Shown here: one piece after another, positions 1-8,397 of the stretch | Layout: every line of letters starts with the position of its first letter | Position numbering within the stretch: the first letter of the stretch is position 1 | Assembly (NCBI GenBank): GCA_046052065.1 | Contig: JBJOND010000001.1 | Coordinates: forward strand, 1 to 64,000 | Direction: 5' to 3' | Length of the DNA stretch: 64,000 bases | From: CAINEC01 sp046052065 | GTDB taxonomy: Bacteria; Bacteroidota; Bacteroidia; AKYH767-A; OLB10 | The notes under the pieces: generated by a model | What the model was told of the DNA's origin: nothing | Seen by the model: the letters and a program-made list of their open reading frames with translations, nothing else | The model's database searches: none | Position numbers and translations under genes: made by a program

Positions 1-212
1 TCATATTTGATTAATAAGCAACTTGACGATTGATGATACCCGCTGAGATGAACTCCTTCCAAGCAATGTATCCAACGATTTATTTTAAAGACGGTCCATT
101 CATTTAAAACAGGTGTCTTTATGACTAACTCTTTCCAACCACTCACATTCTGTGAAGATGAATGCAAACTCATCGCAACAAAGAAGGAAATAAGTATCGT
201 TCGCTTAGTCAT
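1..212 (-). CDS. Partial secreted protein of unknown function (runs off left edge)
   Basis: An open reading frame on the minus strand begins with ATG at 212 and is still open at base 1, giving at least 70 residues. The first ~21 residues (MTKRTILISFFVAMSLHSSS then Q) look like a Bacteroidota signal peptide ending before Gln. The visible mature part contains several Trp residues but no motif I recognise. It is divergent from acs and shares the 213-340 intergenic region with it. It could be the N-terminus of a larger exported protein; family unknown. Confidence 0.5.
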   Translation of the reverse strand, partial: MTKRTILISFFVAMSLHSSSQNVSGWKELVIKTPVLNEWTVFKINRWIHCLEGVHLSGYHQSSSCLLIKY

Positions 213-314
213 AGATGCAATTTAAGTCGTATAAATAGACAACTTAAAAAATTTGTTTAGAAACCTTACGAGCATCTTACAAACAAAACCCGCATACTAT
301 TAACTCGAACTGAT

Positions 315-322
315 TATATTTG
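315..322 (+). promoter_or_regulatory. -7 promoter box for acs
   Basis: TATATTTG matches the Bacteroidota -7 consensus TAnnTTTG. It ends 18 nt before the acs ATG, implying a 5' leader of about 15 nt. I see no convincing -33 TTG element at the usual 19-21 bp spacing. Confidence 0.55.
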
Positions 323-340
323 ACATAGATAAAACCCTTT

Positions 341-2242
341 ATGAATATAAGAATTGATTCGATGGAAGCCTATCATCAGGCTTATGAAAAAAGCGTACTT
401 ACTCCCGAGAAATTTTGGTCGGATATTGCCAATGAATTTGTTTGGAAAAAACGCTGGGATAATGTACTCAACTGGGACTTTAAATCGTTTGATGTAAAAT
501 GGTTTGAAGGAGCTTCCTTAAATATTACTGAAAACTGCCTCGACCGCCACCTAGAAAAAAATGGCAACACCCCAGCCATTATCTGGGAACCCAACGAGCC
601 TAACGGCAAGGGATGTACGCTAACCTACAAAGAACTTTATCAGGAGGTTTGCAAAGCATCCAATATGTTAAAGCGCTTAGGGGTAAAAAAAGGAGATCGT
701 GTTTGTATTTATATGCCTATGGTACCAGAAGCCGCGGTTGCCATGTTGGCTTGCGCAAGAGTGGGTGCGATTCATTCTATTGTATTCGCAGGATTCTCTG
801 CGCAAAGTTTAGCTGATCGTATTAATGATGCCACTTGTAAATTAGTCATTACAGCAGATGGCGTTTACAGAGGAGCGAAAGCCTTAAACTTAAAAGAAAT
901 AGTTGATGAAGCATTAACGTCTACGACATCCGTAGAAAAAGTAATTGTGTTAAAACATTTATCCTCTTCGATATTTATGCATTCGGAGCGAGATATTTAT
1001 TGGCAAGATGCCATTTCAGGCTGCAGTGATGTATGTGAAGCAGAACCAATGGATGCAGAAGATATGTTATTCATTTTGTACACCTCAGGTTCTACAGGCA
1101 AGCCAAAAGGAGTCGTTCACACCACAGCAGGTTATATGGTTTGGGCTGGCTATACATTCAACAATGTATTTCAGTATAACGCAGGCGATATTTACTGGTG
1201 CACAGCAGATATTGGTTGGGTGACTGGACATTCGTACATTGTTTATGGACCGTTATTGAATGGTGCTACTACGTTAATGTTCGAAGGCATACCTACCTAC
1301 CCCGATGCTGGTCGTTTTTGGAATGTAATTGATAAACACCAAGTGAATATTTTTTATACCGCTCCGACTGCTATTCGTTCGTTAATGGCGCAAGGCGATG
1401 ATTTCGTTAAGCCCTATGCGTTAGACAGTTTGAAAACATTAGGCTCTGTTGGAGAACCTATTAACGAGGAAGCATGGCATTGGTATCATGAAAAAATTGG
1501 AAAAGGAAATTGTGGCATCGTTGATACCTGGTGGCAGACAGAAACAGGTGGTGTAATGATTTCTCCCTTAGCGAATATTACTCCTACTAAACCGACCTAT
1601 GCTACCTTACCGCTTCCGGGAGTACAGCCTGTACTGGTAGATGCAGAAGGAAAAATAATTGAAGGAAATAATGTGGAAGGAAATTTATGCATCCAATTTC
1701 CATGGCCTGGCATGCTGCGCACAACCTATGGCGATCATGAGCGATGCAGAACAACCTATTTCAGCACTTACGAAAATTTATACTTTACTGGTGATGGTTG
1801 CAAACGCGACCATGATGGTTATTACCGTATAATTGGAAGAGTAGATGATGTTATCAATGTTAGTGGTCACCGACTTGGAACAGCTGAAGTAGAGAATGCC
1901 ATTAACGAGCATATTCACGTGATTGAATCAGCGGTGATTGGTTACCCACACGAAATTAAAGGACAGGGTATATACGCCTACGTTATATGCGATCAATTAC
2001 CAGCTGATGAACATACAACTCGCAAAGAAATATTAGATGTAGTAAGCAAAGTAATTGGTCCGATTGCCAAGCCTGACAAAATTCAATTTGTAACTGGCCT
2101 ACCTAAAACACGCTCAGGTAAAATCATGCGAAGGATTTTAAGAAAAGTAGCAGAAAACGACTTGAGTAATTTAGGTGATACAAGCACTTTGTTAGACCCA
2201 AGTGTAGTAGACGCGATTATTGAGGGAGCAAAAAAGATTTAG
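341..2242 (+). CDS. acs: Acetyl-CoA synthetase (AMP-forming)
   Basis: 633 residues, the usual length for Acs. It activates acetate with ATP and CoA to acetyl-CoA in the cytoplasm. The N-terminal ACAS domain is followed by the AMP-binding P-loop-like motif YTSGSTGKPKGVVH near residues 246-259, the WWQTETGG core motif, the YFTGDGCKRDHDGYY hinge segment, and the C-terminal PKTRSGKIMRR motif. The Lys of that last motif (about residue 594) is the catalytic and acetylation-controlled residue in the family. ATG at 341 is preceded by a TAnnTTTG box. It stands alone, convergent with the next gene, and nothing looks damaged. Confidence 0.97.
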   Translation: MNIRIDSMEAYHQAYEKSVLTPEKFWSDIANEFVWKKRWDNVLNWDFKSFDVKWFEGASLNITENCLDRHLEKNGNTPAIIWEPNEPNGKGCTLTYKELYQEVCKASNMLKRLGVKKGDRVCIYMPMVPEAAVAMLACARVGAIHSIVFAGFSAQSLADRINDATCKLVITADGVYRGAKALNLKEIVDEALTSTTSVEKVIVLKHLSSSIFMHSERDIYWQDAISGCSDVCEAEPMDAEDMLFILYTSGSTGKPKGVVHTTAGYMVWAGYTFNNVFQYNAGDIYWCTADIGWVTGHSYIVYGPLLNGATTLMFEGIPTYPDAGRFWNVIDKHQVNIFYTAPTAIRSLMAQGDDFVKPYALDSLKTLGSVGEPINEEAWHWYHEKIGKGNCGIVDTWWQTETGGVMISPLANITPTKPTYATLPLPGVQPVLVDAEGKIIEGNNVEGNLCIQFPWPGMLRTTYGDHERCRTTYFSTYENLYFTGDGCKRDHDGYYRIIGRVDDVINVSGHRLGTAEVENAINEHIHVIESAVIGYPHEIKGQGIYAYVICDQLPADEHTTRKEILDVVSKVIGPIAKPDKIQFVTGLPKTRSGKIMRRILRKVAENDLSNLGDTSTLLDPSVVDAIIEGAKKI

Positions 2243-2267
2243 TCTATTGAATGAATTTTAAAATACC

Positions 2268-2702
2268 TCAATTAACTTTTTTTGTTGTCTGCCAAGCAGC
2301 TAATTGCCATTGTTTCTTCCTTTTAATATAGACGGCAGTAAACCTTCCATCTAATTTATAGGGAGTATCGTAGTATTTACCTTGCATATGCACTAATCCA
2401 GCTGCAATAACTGTTTTCTTATTCAGAAAAACGTATTGCGTACTATCTGTAACAAAAGATTCAAACTTATATTTTCCACTTTTTAGCGCAAGGAGATAGG
2501 CCTCCTTATCTTCAAAAGTTAAATTCGAATGTGTGTATAAAAGATCGTTGGATATTAATTCAGTTGTTTTTGAAATATCACCATCAACTAATGCCTGATA
2601 CCTTTCACTTTCAAAAGCTTTTATTGCTGCTATGTTTGATTGAGCAAACGTACTATTTGCAAATAGTAAAAATGTAAACAGGAGAATTATTTTTGATTTC
2701 AT
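2268..2702 (-). CDS. Secreted DUF4440/SnoaL-like protein
   Basis: 144 residues with a clear signal peptide (about residues 1-20, ending in FAQ). The mature part has the NTF2-like cone-fold pattern of DUF4440 proteins: an N-terminal helix with ALVDGDISKTTELISNDLLYTHSN, a middle DKEAYL segment, and C-terminal strands ending in WQLAAWQTT. Members are generally small-molecule binding or of unknown function, and no catalytic residues can be assigned. It is convergent with acs. Family assignment is by pattern only. Confidence 0.7.
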   Translation of the reverse strand: MKSKIILLFTFLLFANSTFAQSNIAAIKAFESERYQALVDGDISKTTELISNDLLYTHSNLTFEDKEAYLLALKSGKYKFESFVTDSTQYVFLNKKTVIAAGLVHMQGKYYDTPYKLDGRFTAVYIKRKKQWQLAAWQTTKKVN

Positions 2703-2880
2703 AGATGGAAGTACAAATAATGTTTGATTGCAACTTTCACAAAAGTAACATTGTTTTAAAAATCTGGAAGCTTTAAAAACAATATCTCCTAATTAACTTA
2801 GAAATATCGCCACAACCCTATTACTGATTAATAGTTATGTGCCATTATCAATTGGATAAGTATAAATTAACAACTGCATC

Positions 2881-2981
2881 AAAATAAAAAAGGACTGATT
2901 ACTCAGTCCTTAATAATTATTGCGTTTTAGCCATTGAGCGCTTTACTTCGTCGGTGCCCCAATGTGGTTTTAAAAACTCTT
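2881..2981 (-). pseudogene. Orphan copy of the 3' end of the TPR-protein gene plus its terminator
   Basis: 101 bp here match 9659-9760 with two substitutions and one A-run length change. The minus strand encodes the last 20 codons of the intact gene, starting EFLKPHW and ending SMAKTQ, then stop. An in-frame TAA lies directly upstream, so the fragment cannot be part of a working gene. Both substitutions are synonymous (Arg CGC/CGT, Pro CCA/CCG), so this copy probably descends from a once-functional gene. It forms a direct repeat with the intact copy, framing the 2.98-9.66 kb block. Confidence 0.85.
2882..2911 (-). terminator. Duplicated rho-independent terminator
   Basis: Stem AAGGACTGA/TCAGTCCTT with loop TTAC, followed on the minus strand by a U-run. 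It is identical in stem and loop to the terminator at 9660-9690. Confidence 0.75.
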
Positions 2982-3038
2982 ATTCTGTACCAGCCATTAT
3001 ACTCAAGTTTTTTTATTTTTTAATATTAGTAGCAAATA

Positions 3039-3509
3039 CTATTTAAACACATCTGGACTAAGATCGCCTTTGGAGTCTTTTAGTTTTAGCATACCAGCTA
3101 AATCTAACATATCAGCCTTAGTGCTCCAGTCCATTTTACTCAAATCAGAATAACGTCTTAATTCATTTAGTTCATCTCCTTTAAAAACTAAATGAGGCCA
3201 AGTGGCGGTTTTTTTATTTCCATATCCATCGTCGCCATTAATGATAAAGTTTATATCAGCTTTTTCGATTGCTGAATTATCTTTTGCAATTTTCCATACA
3301 TGCTCTAAAATGTAGCTGTATTCATAACCTTGACCCATTAAAATTGATTGATTTGCGTCCAAATTCACATTTACAGTACCGTAATAGGTAGTTCCAGAAA
3401 TAGAACCAGATATTTTTTTTGCATCGCTTTCCTTAGACCCTCCACTACAACTAGAAAGTAACATTGAAGTAAATAACGCTGTTACTAATACAGTCAATAA
3501 TTTTTTCAT
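3039..3509 (-). CDS. Small lipoprotein, unknown function
   Basis: 156 residues from ATG at 3509. A longer frame reaches 3569, but the internal Met starts a perfect lipoprotein signal (MKKLLTVLVTALFTSMLLSSC) with the lipobox Cys at residue 21. The mature protein has the strands GTTYYGTVNVNLDANQSILMGQGYEY and an acidic, charged C-terminal half ending in ALSPDVFK-like residues (LSPDVFK). I recognise no family. It is followed downstream by the orphan TPR-gene end and is the last gene of the accessory block. Probably attached to the outer or inner membrane. Confidence 0.6.
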   Translation of the reverse strand: MKKLLTVLVTALFTSMLLSSCSGGSKESDAKKISGSISGTTYYGTVNVNLDANQSILMGQGYEYSYILEHVWKIAKDNSAIEKADINFIINGDDGYGNKKTATWPHLVFKGDELNELRRYSDLSKMDWSTKADMLDLAGMLKLKDSKGDLSPDVFK

Positions 3510-3533
3510 TTTATTTATTAATTTATTTATAAA

Positions 3534-3565
3534 TCCTACTCTTATCGATTTTCGGAATCCTCGCC
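3534..3565 (-). repeat. Leader motif shared by two lipoprotein genes, copy 1
   Basis: A 32-bp segment starting 25 bp upstream of the lipoprotein start at 3509 matches 4645-4676 at 26 of 32 positions, including TCCTACTCTT and TTTTCGGA blocks. It may be a shared promoter/leader element or a dispersed repeat. Confidence 0.4.
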
Positions 3566-3780
3566 TCATTATTAAAGGGCTACTTAATTCTACTGTTTTT
3601 TTCTGTCTATTTGACCATAAGCATGATACAAATTAATTTATTTTAAAACCTATCTTTCAGTAAGACAATTAATATGAACTAAAACAAAGTCATTCACCAA
3701 TAAAATAAAGTCTAATTGAACTAGTTCTGTCCTATTAACTAGGTTTGCACTTAAAAAAGATTTGTTCAGATAAGGAATCG

Positions 3781-4215
3781 TTATTGACGGCGATAAAAGT
3801 TACCTCCAATTATTCTCAAACCCTCTTCAGTTACCTTGGCGTTACCAATCAATTCTTCATTACCCATAGCATCTTTATGGTATAATGAGAGATTATTTGC
3901 AGTTCCTGTCCAGGTCCCATAATCTGGTGTGCCGTCGCCAACAGAAGGTTGAATAATCAGAGAACCTCCGTTTTGTAAAATAATTGTTGATTCCATACCA
4001 ATATTATCGGTCCCAGAATATGTTCCTGAAACTTGAACTTCTTTTCGCAAATCTTCATGAGTATCTTTTTGATTCTGATCTTTTGTTGTTTCTGAAGTCT
4101 GTGAATCTAATAATTCAAAAGAATTATTTTTTTCTGAATTGTTGTTACATGCCACTTGAAAAACCAATGCAGCAATGAAGCAAACGAACACGATTACATT
4201 TTTAAATATTTTCAT
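3781..4215 (-). CDS. Lipoprotein, unknown function
   Basis: 144 residues with a lipoprotein signal peptide (hydrophobic residues 7-21, lipobox VAC with Cys 23), then an Asn/Ser/Glu-rich linker to about residue 60. A C-terminal domain follows: GTYSGTDNIGMESTIILQNGGSLIIQPSVGDGTPDYGTWTG in outline, ending in an IIGGNFYRRQ strand. The GTYSG/YGTWTG pattern resembles small beta-barrel lipocalin-like domains that measure deviation from a blank surface, but no family can be named. It lies in the same orientation as its neighbours, with spacers wide enough for separate promoters. Confidence 0.55.
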   Translation of the reverse strand: MKIFKNVIVFVCFIAALVFQVACNNNSEKNNSFELLDSQTSETTKDQNQKDTHEDLRKEVQVSGTYSGTDNIGMESTIILQNGGSLIIQPSVGDGTPDYGTWTGTANNLSLYHKDAMGNEELIGNAKVTEEGLRIIGGNFYRRQ

Positions 4216-4266
4216 TTTTTAAAATTAATTAATTTAAAATTTTTTTATTTTAAAATGACAACTTGT

Positions 4267-4554
4267 TTATAGTCCATTTTGAGCTTTCGCCATTACTTTC
4301 CCATTAGAAAAAGTAATTGAAATCACATTTGTACCAGATTTCCATGTCATAACTTCAGCACTAATGTTACCTCCAAATTCTCCAAGGTCAACATTAGATG
4401 AAGCCTGAGAATCTCCTTTACCAAGAATGGATTCAACTTGAGAAACTGACATCCCATTAGATATTCTTTCATAGTTGTCTTTGTTAATCTGTCCAGCGCA
4501 ACTCACAATAAATAGCGAAGCAGAAATAATAATTGGAATGATTAGTTTTTTCAT
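4267..4554 (-). CDS. Small lipoprotein with SmpA/OmlA (BamE)-like fold
   Basis: 95 residues. Lipobox VSC puts the acylated Cys at residue 19. The mature part begins INKDNYERISNGMSVSQVESILGKG, the helix pattern of the BamE/DUF3862 fold, where a GMS/TxxxVxxILG signature precedes strands such as VMTWKSGTNVISITF. Larger members aid outer-membrane assembly or act as lipoprotein inhibitors; this small one is of unknown role. It is one of several lipoproteins in the accessory block, with start at ATG 4554. Confidence 0.7.
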   Translation of the reverse strand: MKKLIIPIIISASLFIVSCAGQINKDNYERISNGMSVSQVESILGKGDSQASSNVDLGEFGGNISAEVMTWKSGTNVISITFSNGKVMAKAQNGL

Positions 4555-4644
4555 GATTTTTTAAATTTTTTAGTTTAATTGACATTACCACTTTCATTCA
4601 TAACTCTTGTGTTTGGTGTAATGTTTAATTATCAAATTAAAGTT

Positions 4645-4676
4645 TCCTACTCTTTTAGCTTTTCGGATTCCGCCCC
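4645..4676 (-). repeat. Leader motif shared by two lipoprotein genes, copy 2
   Basis: Second copy of the 32-bp motif at 3534-3565 (26 of 32 matching). It lies about 90 bp upstream of the BamE-like lipoprotein start at 4554 and on the same relative strand. Confidence 0.4.
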
Positions 4677-4836
4677 GTTTTTTAAAGTGAAATCTGGCCT
4701 CCACTTTATCATTTTATAATTTATTAATTAATCTGAAAACTACTTGCTGATCTCTATTTATGGATTAAAAATTTAACTACACTTTTGAGCTGATTTCCAT
4801 CTATTCTCAAATTTGAAAATATCGGACTCTTAATAT

Positions 4837-5244
4837 TTACGAGAAATCACAATCAGAATATTTAATTGAATAAAACCTTTCACCGAACTTTCCACTTTTC
4901 CATTGCCAGTCACCAATAAATTTCTCAAGACAACCATTAGTTACATTACCATTATAAATACTCATAATCGTAATTTTCTGAGTATTTTTATCATAGGAGT
5001 AACTTGCATTTGTCTTACATGATTGTATTGTAGAATTATTAGGTCTCGTCCAAAGTTCACAAGTGTCCTCATTAATAAATTTTATACACCAAATAGGGTC
5101 GCATTCATAACATTGCAACGTTGAATTAGGCCCATCAAAGAATGTATATGTTTCACCGATTCTTAAATGATTTGCTCCTCCACAGCCAGTTAAAACCGGA
5201 AAACAAATTGTTATAACAACAAAAATTAAAGATAACTTTTTCAT
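4837..5244 (-). CDS. Cys-containing lipoprotein, unknown function
   Basis: 135 residues with a lipobox LTGC (Cys 21) after a standard signal. The mature part holds several further Cys (CYECDPIWC motif, CELW, CKTN, CLEK, CDFS), an even-looking set that suggests disulfides in the periplasm or outside. Strand-turn segments such as YSYDKNTQKITIMSIYNGNV suggest a small beta domain. No family recognised. It is preceded by the FKBP gene with about 115 bp between. Confidence 0.55.
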   Translation of the reverse strand: MKKLSLIFVVITICFPVLTGCGGANHLRIGETYTFFDGPNSTLQCYECDPIWCIKFINEDTCELWTRPNNSTIQSCKTNASYSYDKNTQKITIMSIYNGNVTNGCLEKFIGDWQWKSGKFGERFYSIKYSDCDFS

Positions 5245-5359
5245 ATTTATTGATTTATTTTATTTGTCTGCTCTACAAATTTTTAATCCAAATTTTTTAA
5301 TTAGTAATTAAAGTATTTTTAAGGTAGCTAATAACATCCTTTATTAATATTTGAATTAA

Positions 5360-6709
5360 TTATTTATCGATGCTAATTAATTCTACATCAAAAATCAATG
5401 CAGTATTAGGACCAATTTTTCCACCTGCACCTCTTTCGCCATAAGCTAATTTTGAAGGTAAATATAATGTCCACTTAGAACCTACAGTCATTATTTGCAA
5501 AGCTTCTGTCCAGCCTGGAATTACTCCACTTACAGGGAATGTCGCTGGCTGACCACGTTCAATTGAACTTTCAAATACAGTTCCATCGATTAAAGCTCCA
5601 ACGTAATGAGCAGTAATTCTATCATTTAATGTTGGCGTTGAACCAGTACCCATTCTGATTACTTTGTATTGAAGTCCGCTAGGAGTTGTAATTACACCTT
5701 CTTTCTTTTTGTTTTCTTCTAAAAATTCTTCTTCAGATATATCACTAGTTTTTTCATTTGAAGTCGAAGATGATTTCATTGAAGCATCGGAAGAGTCACT
5801 TGTTTCTTTTGATACAAATAAATTTGGCATTTCTTTAGAATATTTGTCCTTATAAAGTTTACCGAATAATTTAATAATTTCTTCGTAATTGCTTTTTGAG
5901 GTCGCCATTGTACCCTGTACACGCCAACTTCTTGTTGACATTTGTGCTACAAGCTTTCCATCGGTATATGGGAATATTTTAAATTCACTTACAGTCAATT
6001 TATCATTACCCTCCCATTTTCCTTTTATAAAAGGTATATTTCCTTCATAGCCGAACTCTAATTCTGTAGCTGTACCAGGCTCAGTTACCCAATCTTTTTG
6101 TCCTATTTGATAATTATCGTTTGACGTGAAATAAGAATACTGTTTATTAAGCTTTTGATTGTTCAAAACCGCAATAAGTCCGTCTGTTTGAACTTCGAAA
6201 GACGCTGTACCAACAATTAATGGAGTTGAAAAACCGATATAGTTGCCTTTAAATTTATCCCAAATGTTATTTAACAATTCCTTATCGCTCGGTCCGTTAA
6301 AGTATTTAAACAAACCCAAAAATATAAGGATTAAAATTGAAAAAATAAACAACGCAATTTTTAGAATTGTTTTCTTCTTGTTTGGACTATTTCTATTTTC
6401 ACTTTGAGGTTGGGATTGTTTATTACTTATAATTTGTATATTTAATGAATCTACTTCTTGGTTTTTTAATTTAGGATTTGAGAGAACAAAGCGATTAGCT
6501 ATTATGGTTAATCTTTCTGGATTTAGCAAACCTCTTTCATCATCTTGGAGCTCTTCTAAATTAATTAAAATACTCCCGTTTGAAAGATTAATAACAAAAT
6601 TGAAATTACCATCAATTATAAAAGAATGATAAGTTCCAATTCTATTATCAAAAATCTTTGCTTTCTGAAGTAATGATTTTATTTGGTCTGATCCGTAGAA
6701 TAATTGCAT
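5360..6709 (-). CDS. Membrane-anchored FKBP-type peptidyl-prolyl isomerase with novel N-terminal domain
   Basis: 449 residues. Residues 1-83 form a domain also present in the next gene upstream (about 60% identity by eye). Residues 115-137 are one hydrophobic segment preceded by KKK, predicting a cytoplasmic N-domain and an extracytoplasmic C-part. Residues 140-300 hold an unassigned beta-rich region. Residues 342-449 are a complete FKBP domain (YKVIRMGTGS, VGALIDGTVFESS, IPGWTEALQIMTVGSKW, LAYGERGAGG, LIFDVELISI), of the MIP/FkpA type that isomerises Xaa-Pro bonds. There is no signal peptide; the gene is probably co-transcribed with 6768-7349, 58 bp upstream. Confidence 0.85.
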   Translation of the reverse strand: MQLFYGSDQIKSLLQKAKIFDNRIGTYHSFIIDGNFNFVINLSNGSILINLEELQDDERGLLNPERLTIIANRFVLSNPKLKNQEVDSLNIQIISNKQSQPQSENRNSPNKKKTILKIALFIFSILILIFLGLFKYFNGPSDKELLNNIWDKFKGNYIGFSTPLIVGTASFEVQTDGLIAVLNNQKLNKQYSYFTSNDNYQIGQKDWVTEPGTATELEFGYEGNIPFIKGKWEGNDKLTVSEFKIFPYTDGKLVAQMSTRSWRVQGTMATSKSNYEEIIKLFGKLYKDKYSKEMPNLFVSKETSDSSDASMKSSSTSNEKTSDISEEEFLEENKKKEGVITTPSGLQYKVIRMGTGSTPTLNDRITAHYVGALIDGTVFESSIERGQPATFPVSGVIPGWTEALQIMTVGSKWTLYLPSKLAYGERGAGGKIGPNTALIFDVELISIDK

Positions 6710-6767
6710 TTAATAATTTAATAATTTAATATTTTAATATTTAATTTTTATGGAAATTAAAAAAAAC

Positions 6768-7349
6768 TTAATTCGGATAAAGATCAGCATAACATAACTC
6801 ACAACAGTAATCACCATATATACCACCCTGATATTTATTTCCGTTCCACTGCCTCCCACATCTATGAGTCATTGTATTATTTGAATTGGAGCTTGGGATA
6901 TTCGATTTATCGTTGTTTTGTCCATTATGATTAAATGGCCTAGCCATATTAAGTAGGATAAAAAAAATAATTACACCACAAATTAAAAAATATTTTTTTT
7001 GTAAACTAGGTAATGCTTTGTACCATTCTCTGACTGATTTTTTTTCAATTTGAGTTGGTTTATTGCTATTAACCAGTTTGCTAGAGGCGTTTTCTGTCTC
7101 ATGTTTTATTGAGGGATTGACAGAAACAAATCGATTTGCTATTTCAGTTAATCTTTCGGTTGTTAGTGCCTCTTTTGCATCATCTTGTAAATCCTCAAGC
7201 TTGAAATGTATTTTGCCATTCGAAAGTTTGATTACATAATTGAAATTTTCATCAATTAGGAAGAGTTGATACGTTCCAATATTATTATTAAAAATTCTTA
7301 CTTTTTGAAGAACTGATTTTATTTCATTTATACCGTAGTTTGTCTGCAT
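6768..7349 (-). CDS. Single-pass membrane protein, paralogous N-domain and Cys-cluster tail
   Basis: 193 residues. Residues 1-83 match the N-domain of the FKBP protein encoded next to it, sharing features such as IGTY, LSNG, LQDD and ERLTxIANRFV. Residues about 120-135 are a membrane segment after a basic stretch, so the N-domain is predicted cytoplasmic. After an Asn/Ser linker the C-terminus has Cys164, Cys182, Cys183 and Cys186 in a C-x17-CC-x2-C arrangement with a His before the first Cys. This may bind zinc or form disulfides outside the cytoplasm. No known family for either end. Confidence 0.6.
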   Translation of the reverse strand: MQTNYGINEIKSVLQKVRIFNNNIGTYQLFLIDENFNYVIKLSNGKIHFKLEDLQDDAKEALTTERLTEIANRFVSVNPSIKHETENASSKLVNSNKPTQIEKKSVREWYKALPSLQKKYFLICGVIIFFILLNMARPFNHNGQNNDKSNIPSSNSNNTMTHRCGRQWNGNKYQGGIYGDYCCELCYADLYPN

Positions 7350-7664
7350 AGCATATTTCTAATTTGAATACTCTTTTCTAATATTGCATTCACAATATTG
7401 ATATTTTTTTAGTTTGTCAAAATTTCTTATCAATTATTAAAAGGTCATAGTTATCATTTTAGTATATGCTTTCCCAAAACTTTTTACAGCTAAATCAAGA
7501 GTGATTTCCGTTTTGAAAAATTACCTTCTACTACTTAACTTAATGCTAGGCAAAAAGCTTTAACAAATCACTGAACCGCCAATTTCTTCCAGCTACTTTT
7601 ATAAGTTGTATTGTTTTATTAATTATATTTTTTATATTAACAACTTATTATCCTGATATTTTTT
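7350..7664. other. Intergenic region without visible feature
   Basis: 315 bp, strongly AT-rich. I see no gene, tRNA, convincing hairpin or repeat. It separates the FISUMP lipoprotein gene from the N-domain paralogue and may hold the promoter of the latter. Confidence 0.5.
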
Positions 7665-8396
7665 TTATTTATTCTTAACACAACGTACCGATTGTCCATT
7701 TGTCTTAAAATAGTTGAGACGATTAATATTGCTATTGCTGAAATCCAGGTAGAAATAGTATGCATCTAAAGTCGAGGCCTGAGTAGCACTCCACCAATGC
7801 CCTTGGTTGCCAATTTCTAAGTATGTGCCATCATAATCTCGACAGCCTCCGGGAAGTCCAGAAAATCCACTTGAGTTAGTAGCACCAAAATTCGGACTAG
7901 CCCAATTCACTAATTCAATTTCTTTCATCGCTCCACCTGCTGTTGTACTTTGCGTGCACGCTGAACAAAAAGTATTTGCTGTTGGATCAATTGCTTTAAT
8001 CATTTCATTCCAATCTTTGTCACTTGGTACGTGCCAACCCGTAGGACATAATCCACGAGGGTCTGCCACTGCATACCAATTATACAACTTACCAAATACG
8101 CTATCATTGGTTGCATTATTGTCATATACTGAAAAGGCTCCTATAGTATCACACTTCCATTGATCATCATTTAATCCAGTTGGTATTGGTGTTCCGTCTT
8201 TATAATGCTCTGTTTTTAAATTTTCTTTAATCCAAAATTGCTTACCAATAGCTACAATATTATATACATTACCGTCTATGTCAGAGACTGTGTTTTTTAT
8301 ACTAAGATTTTCGCGATTATCTACTTTGGTCGGTTTTGAATCTGTGCAACCATAAATCATTAAAATTAAAGTTGAAATAAAAAATAGTTTTTGCAT
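7665..8396 (-). CDS. FISUMP-domain lipoprotein
   Basis: 243 residues. Lipobox IYGC with Cys 17. The mature protein shows the fib_succ_major (FISUMP) signature: NIVAIGKQFWIKENLKTEHY near residues 46-65, GKLYNWYAVADPRGLCPTGWHVPSDKDWNEM, a SSGFSGLPGGCRDYDG turn, WWSATQ, and a terminal GQSVRCVK. The fold is related to C-type-lectin/formylglycine-enzyme-like domains and is common in surface proteins of Bacteroidota and Fibrobacteres; the molecular role is unknown. Its ATG lies 1 bp after the stop of the 196-aa gene upstream, so the two are translationally coupled. Confidence 0.85.
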   Translation of the reverse strand: MQKLFFISTLILMIYGCTDSKPTKVDNRENLSIKNTVSDIDGNVYNIVAIGKQFWIKENLKTEHYKDGTPIPTGLNDDQWKCDTIGAFSVYDNNATNDSVFGKLYNWYAVADPRGLCPTGWHVPSDKDWNEMIKAIDPTANTFCSACTQSTTAGGAMKEIELVNWASPNFGATNSSGFSGLPGGCRDYDGTYLEIGNQGHWWSATQASTLDAYYFYLDFSNSNINRLNYFKTNGQSVRCVKNK

Positions 8397-8397
8397 T

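Larger units (their letters stand above)
2703..3038. other. Intergenic stretch containing a gene-end copy
   Basis: No complete gene is visible. Positions 2881-2981 are a near-identical copy of the 3' end and terminator of the TPR gene found at 9696 (see separate entries). The remaining sequence is AT-rich and featureless to my reading. Confidence 0.6.

Noticed and set aside
3510..3569. Longer start for the first lipoprotein of the island
   Set aside because: The extra 20 residues are basic and would bury the lipoprotein signal; the internal Met gives a perfect lipobox.
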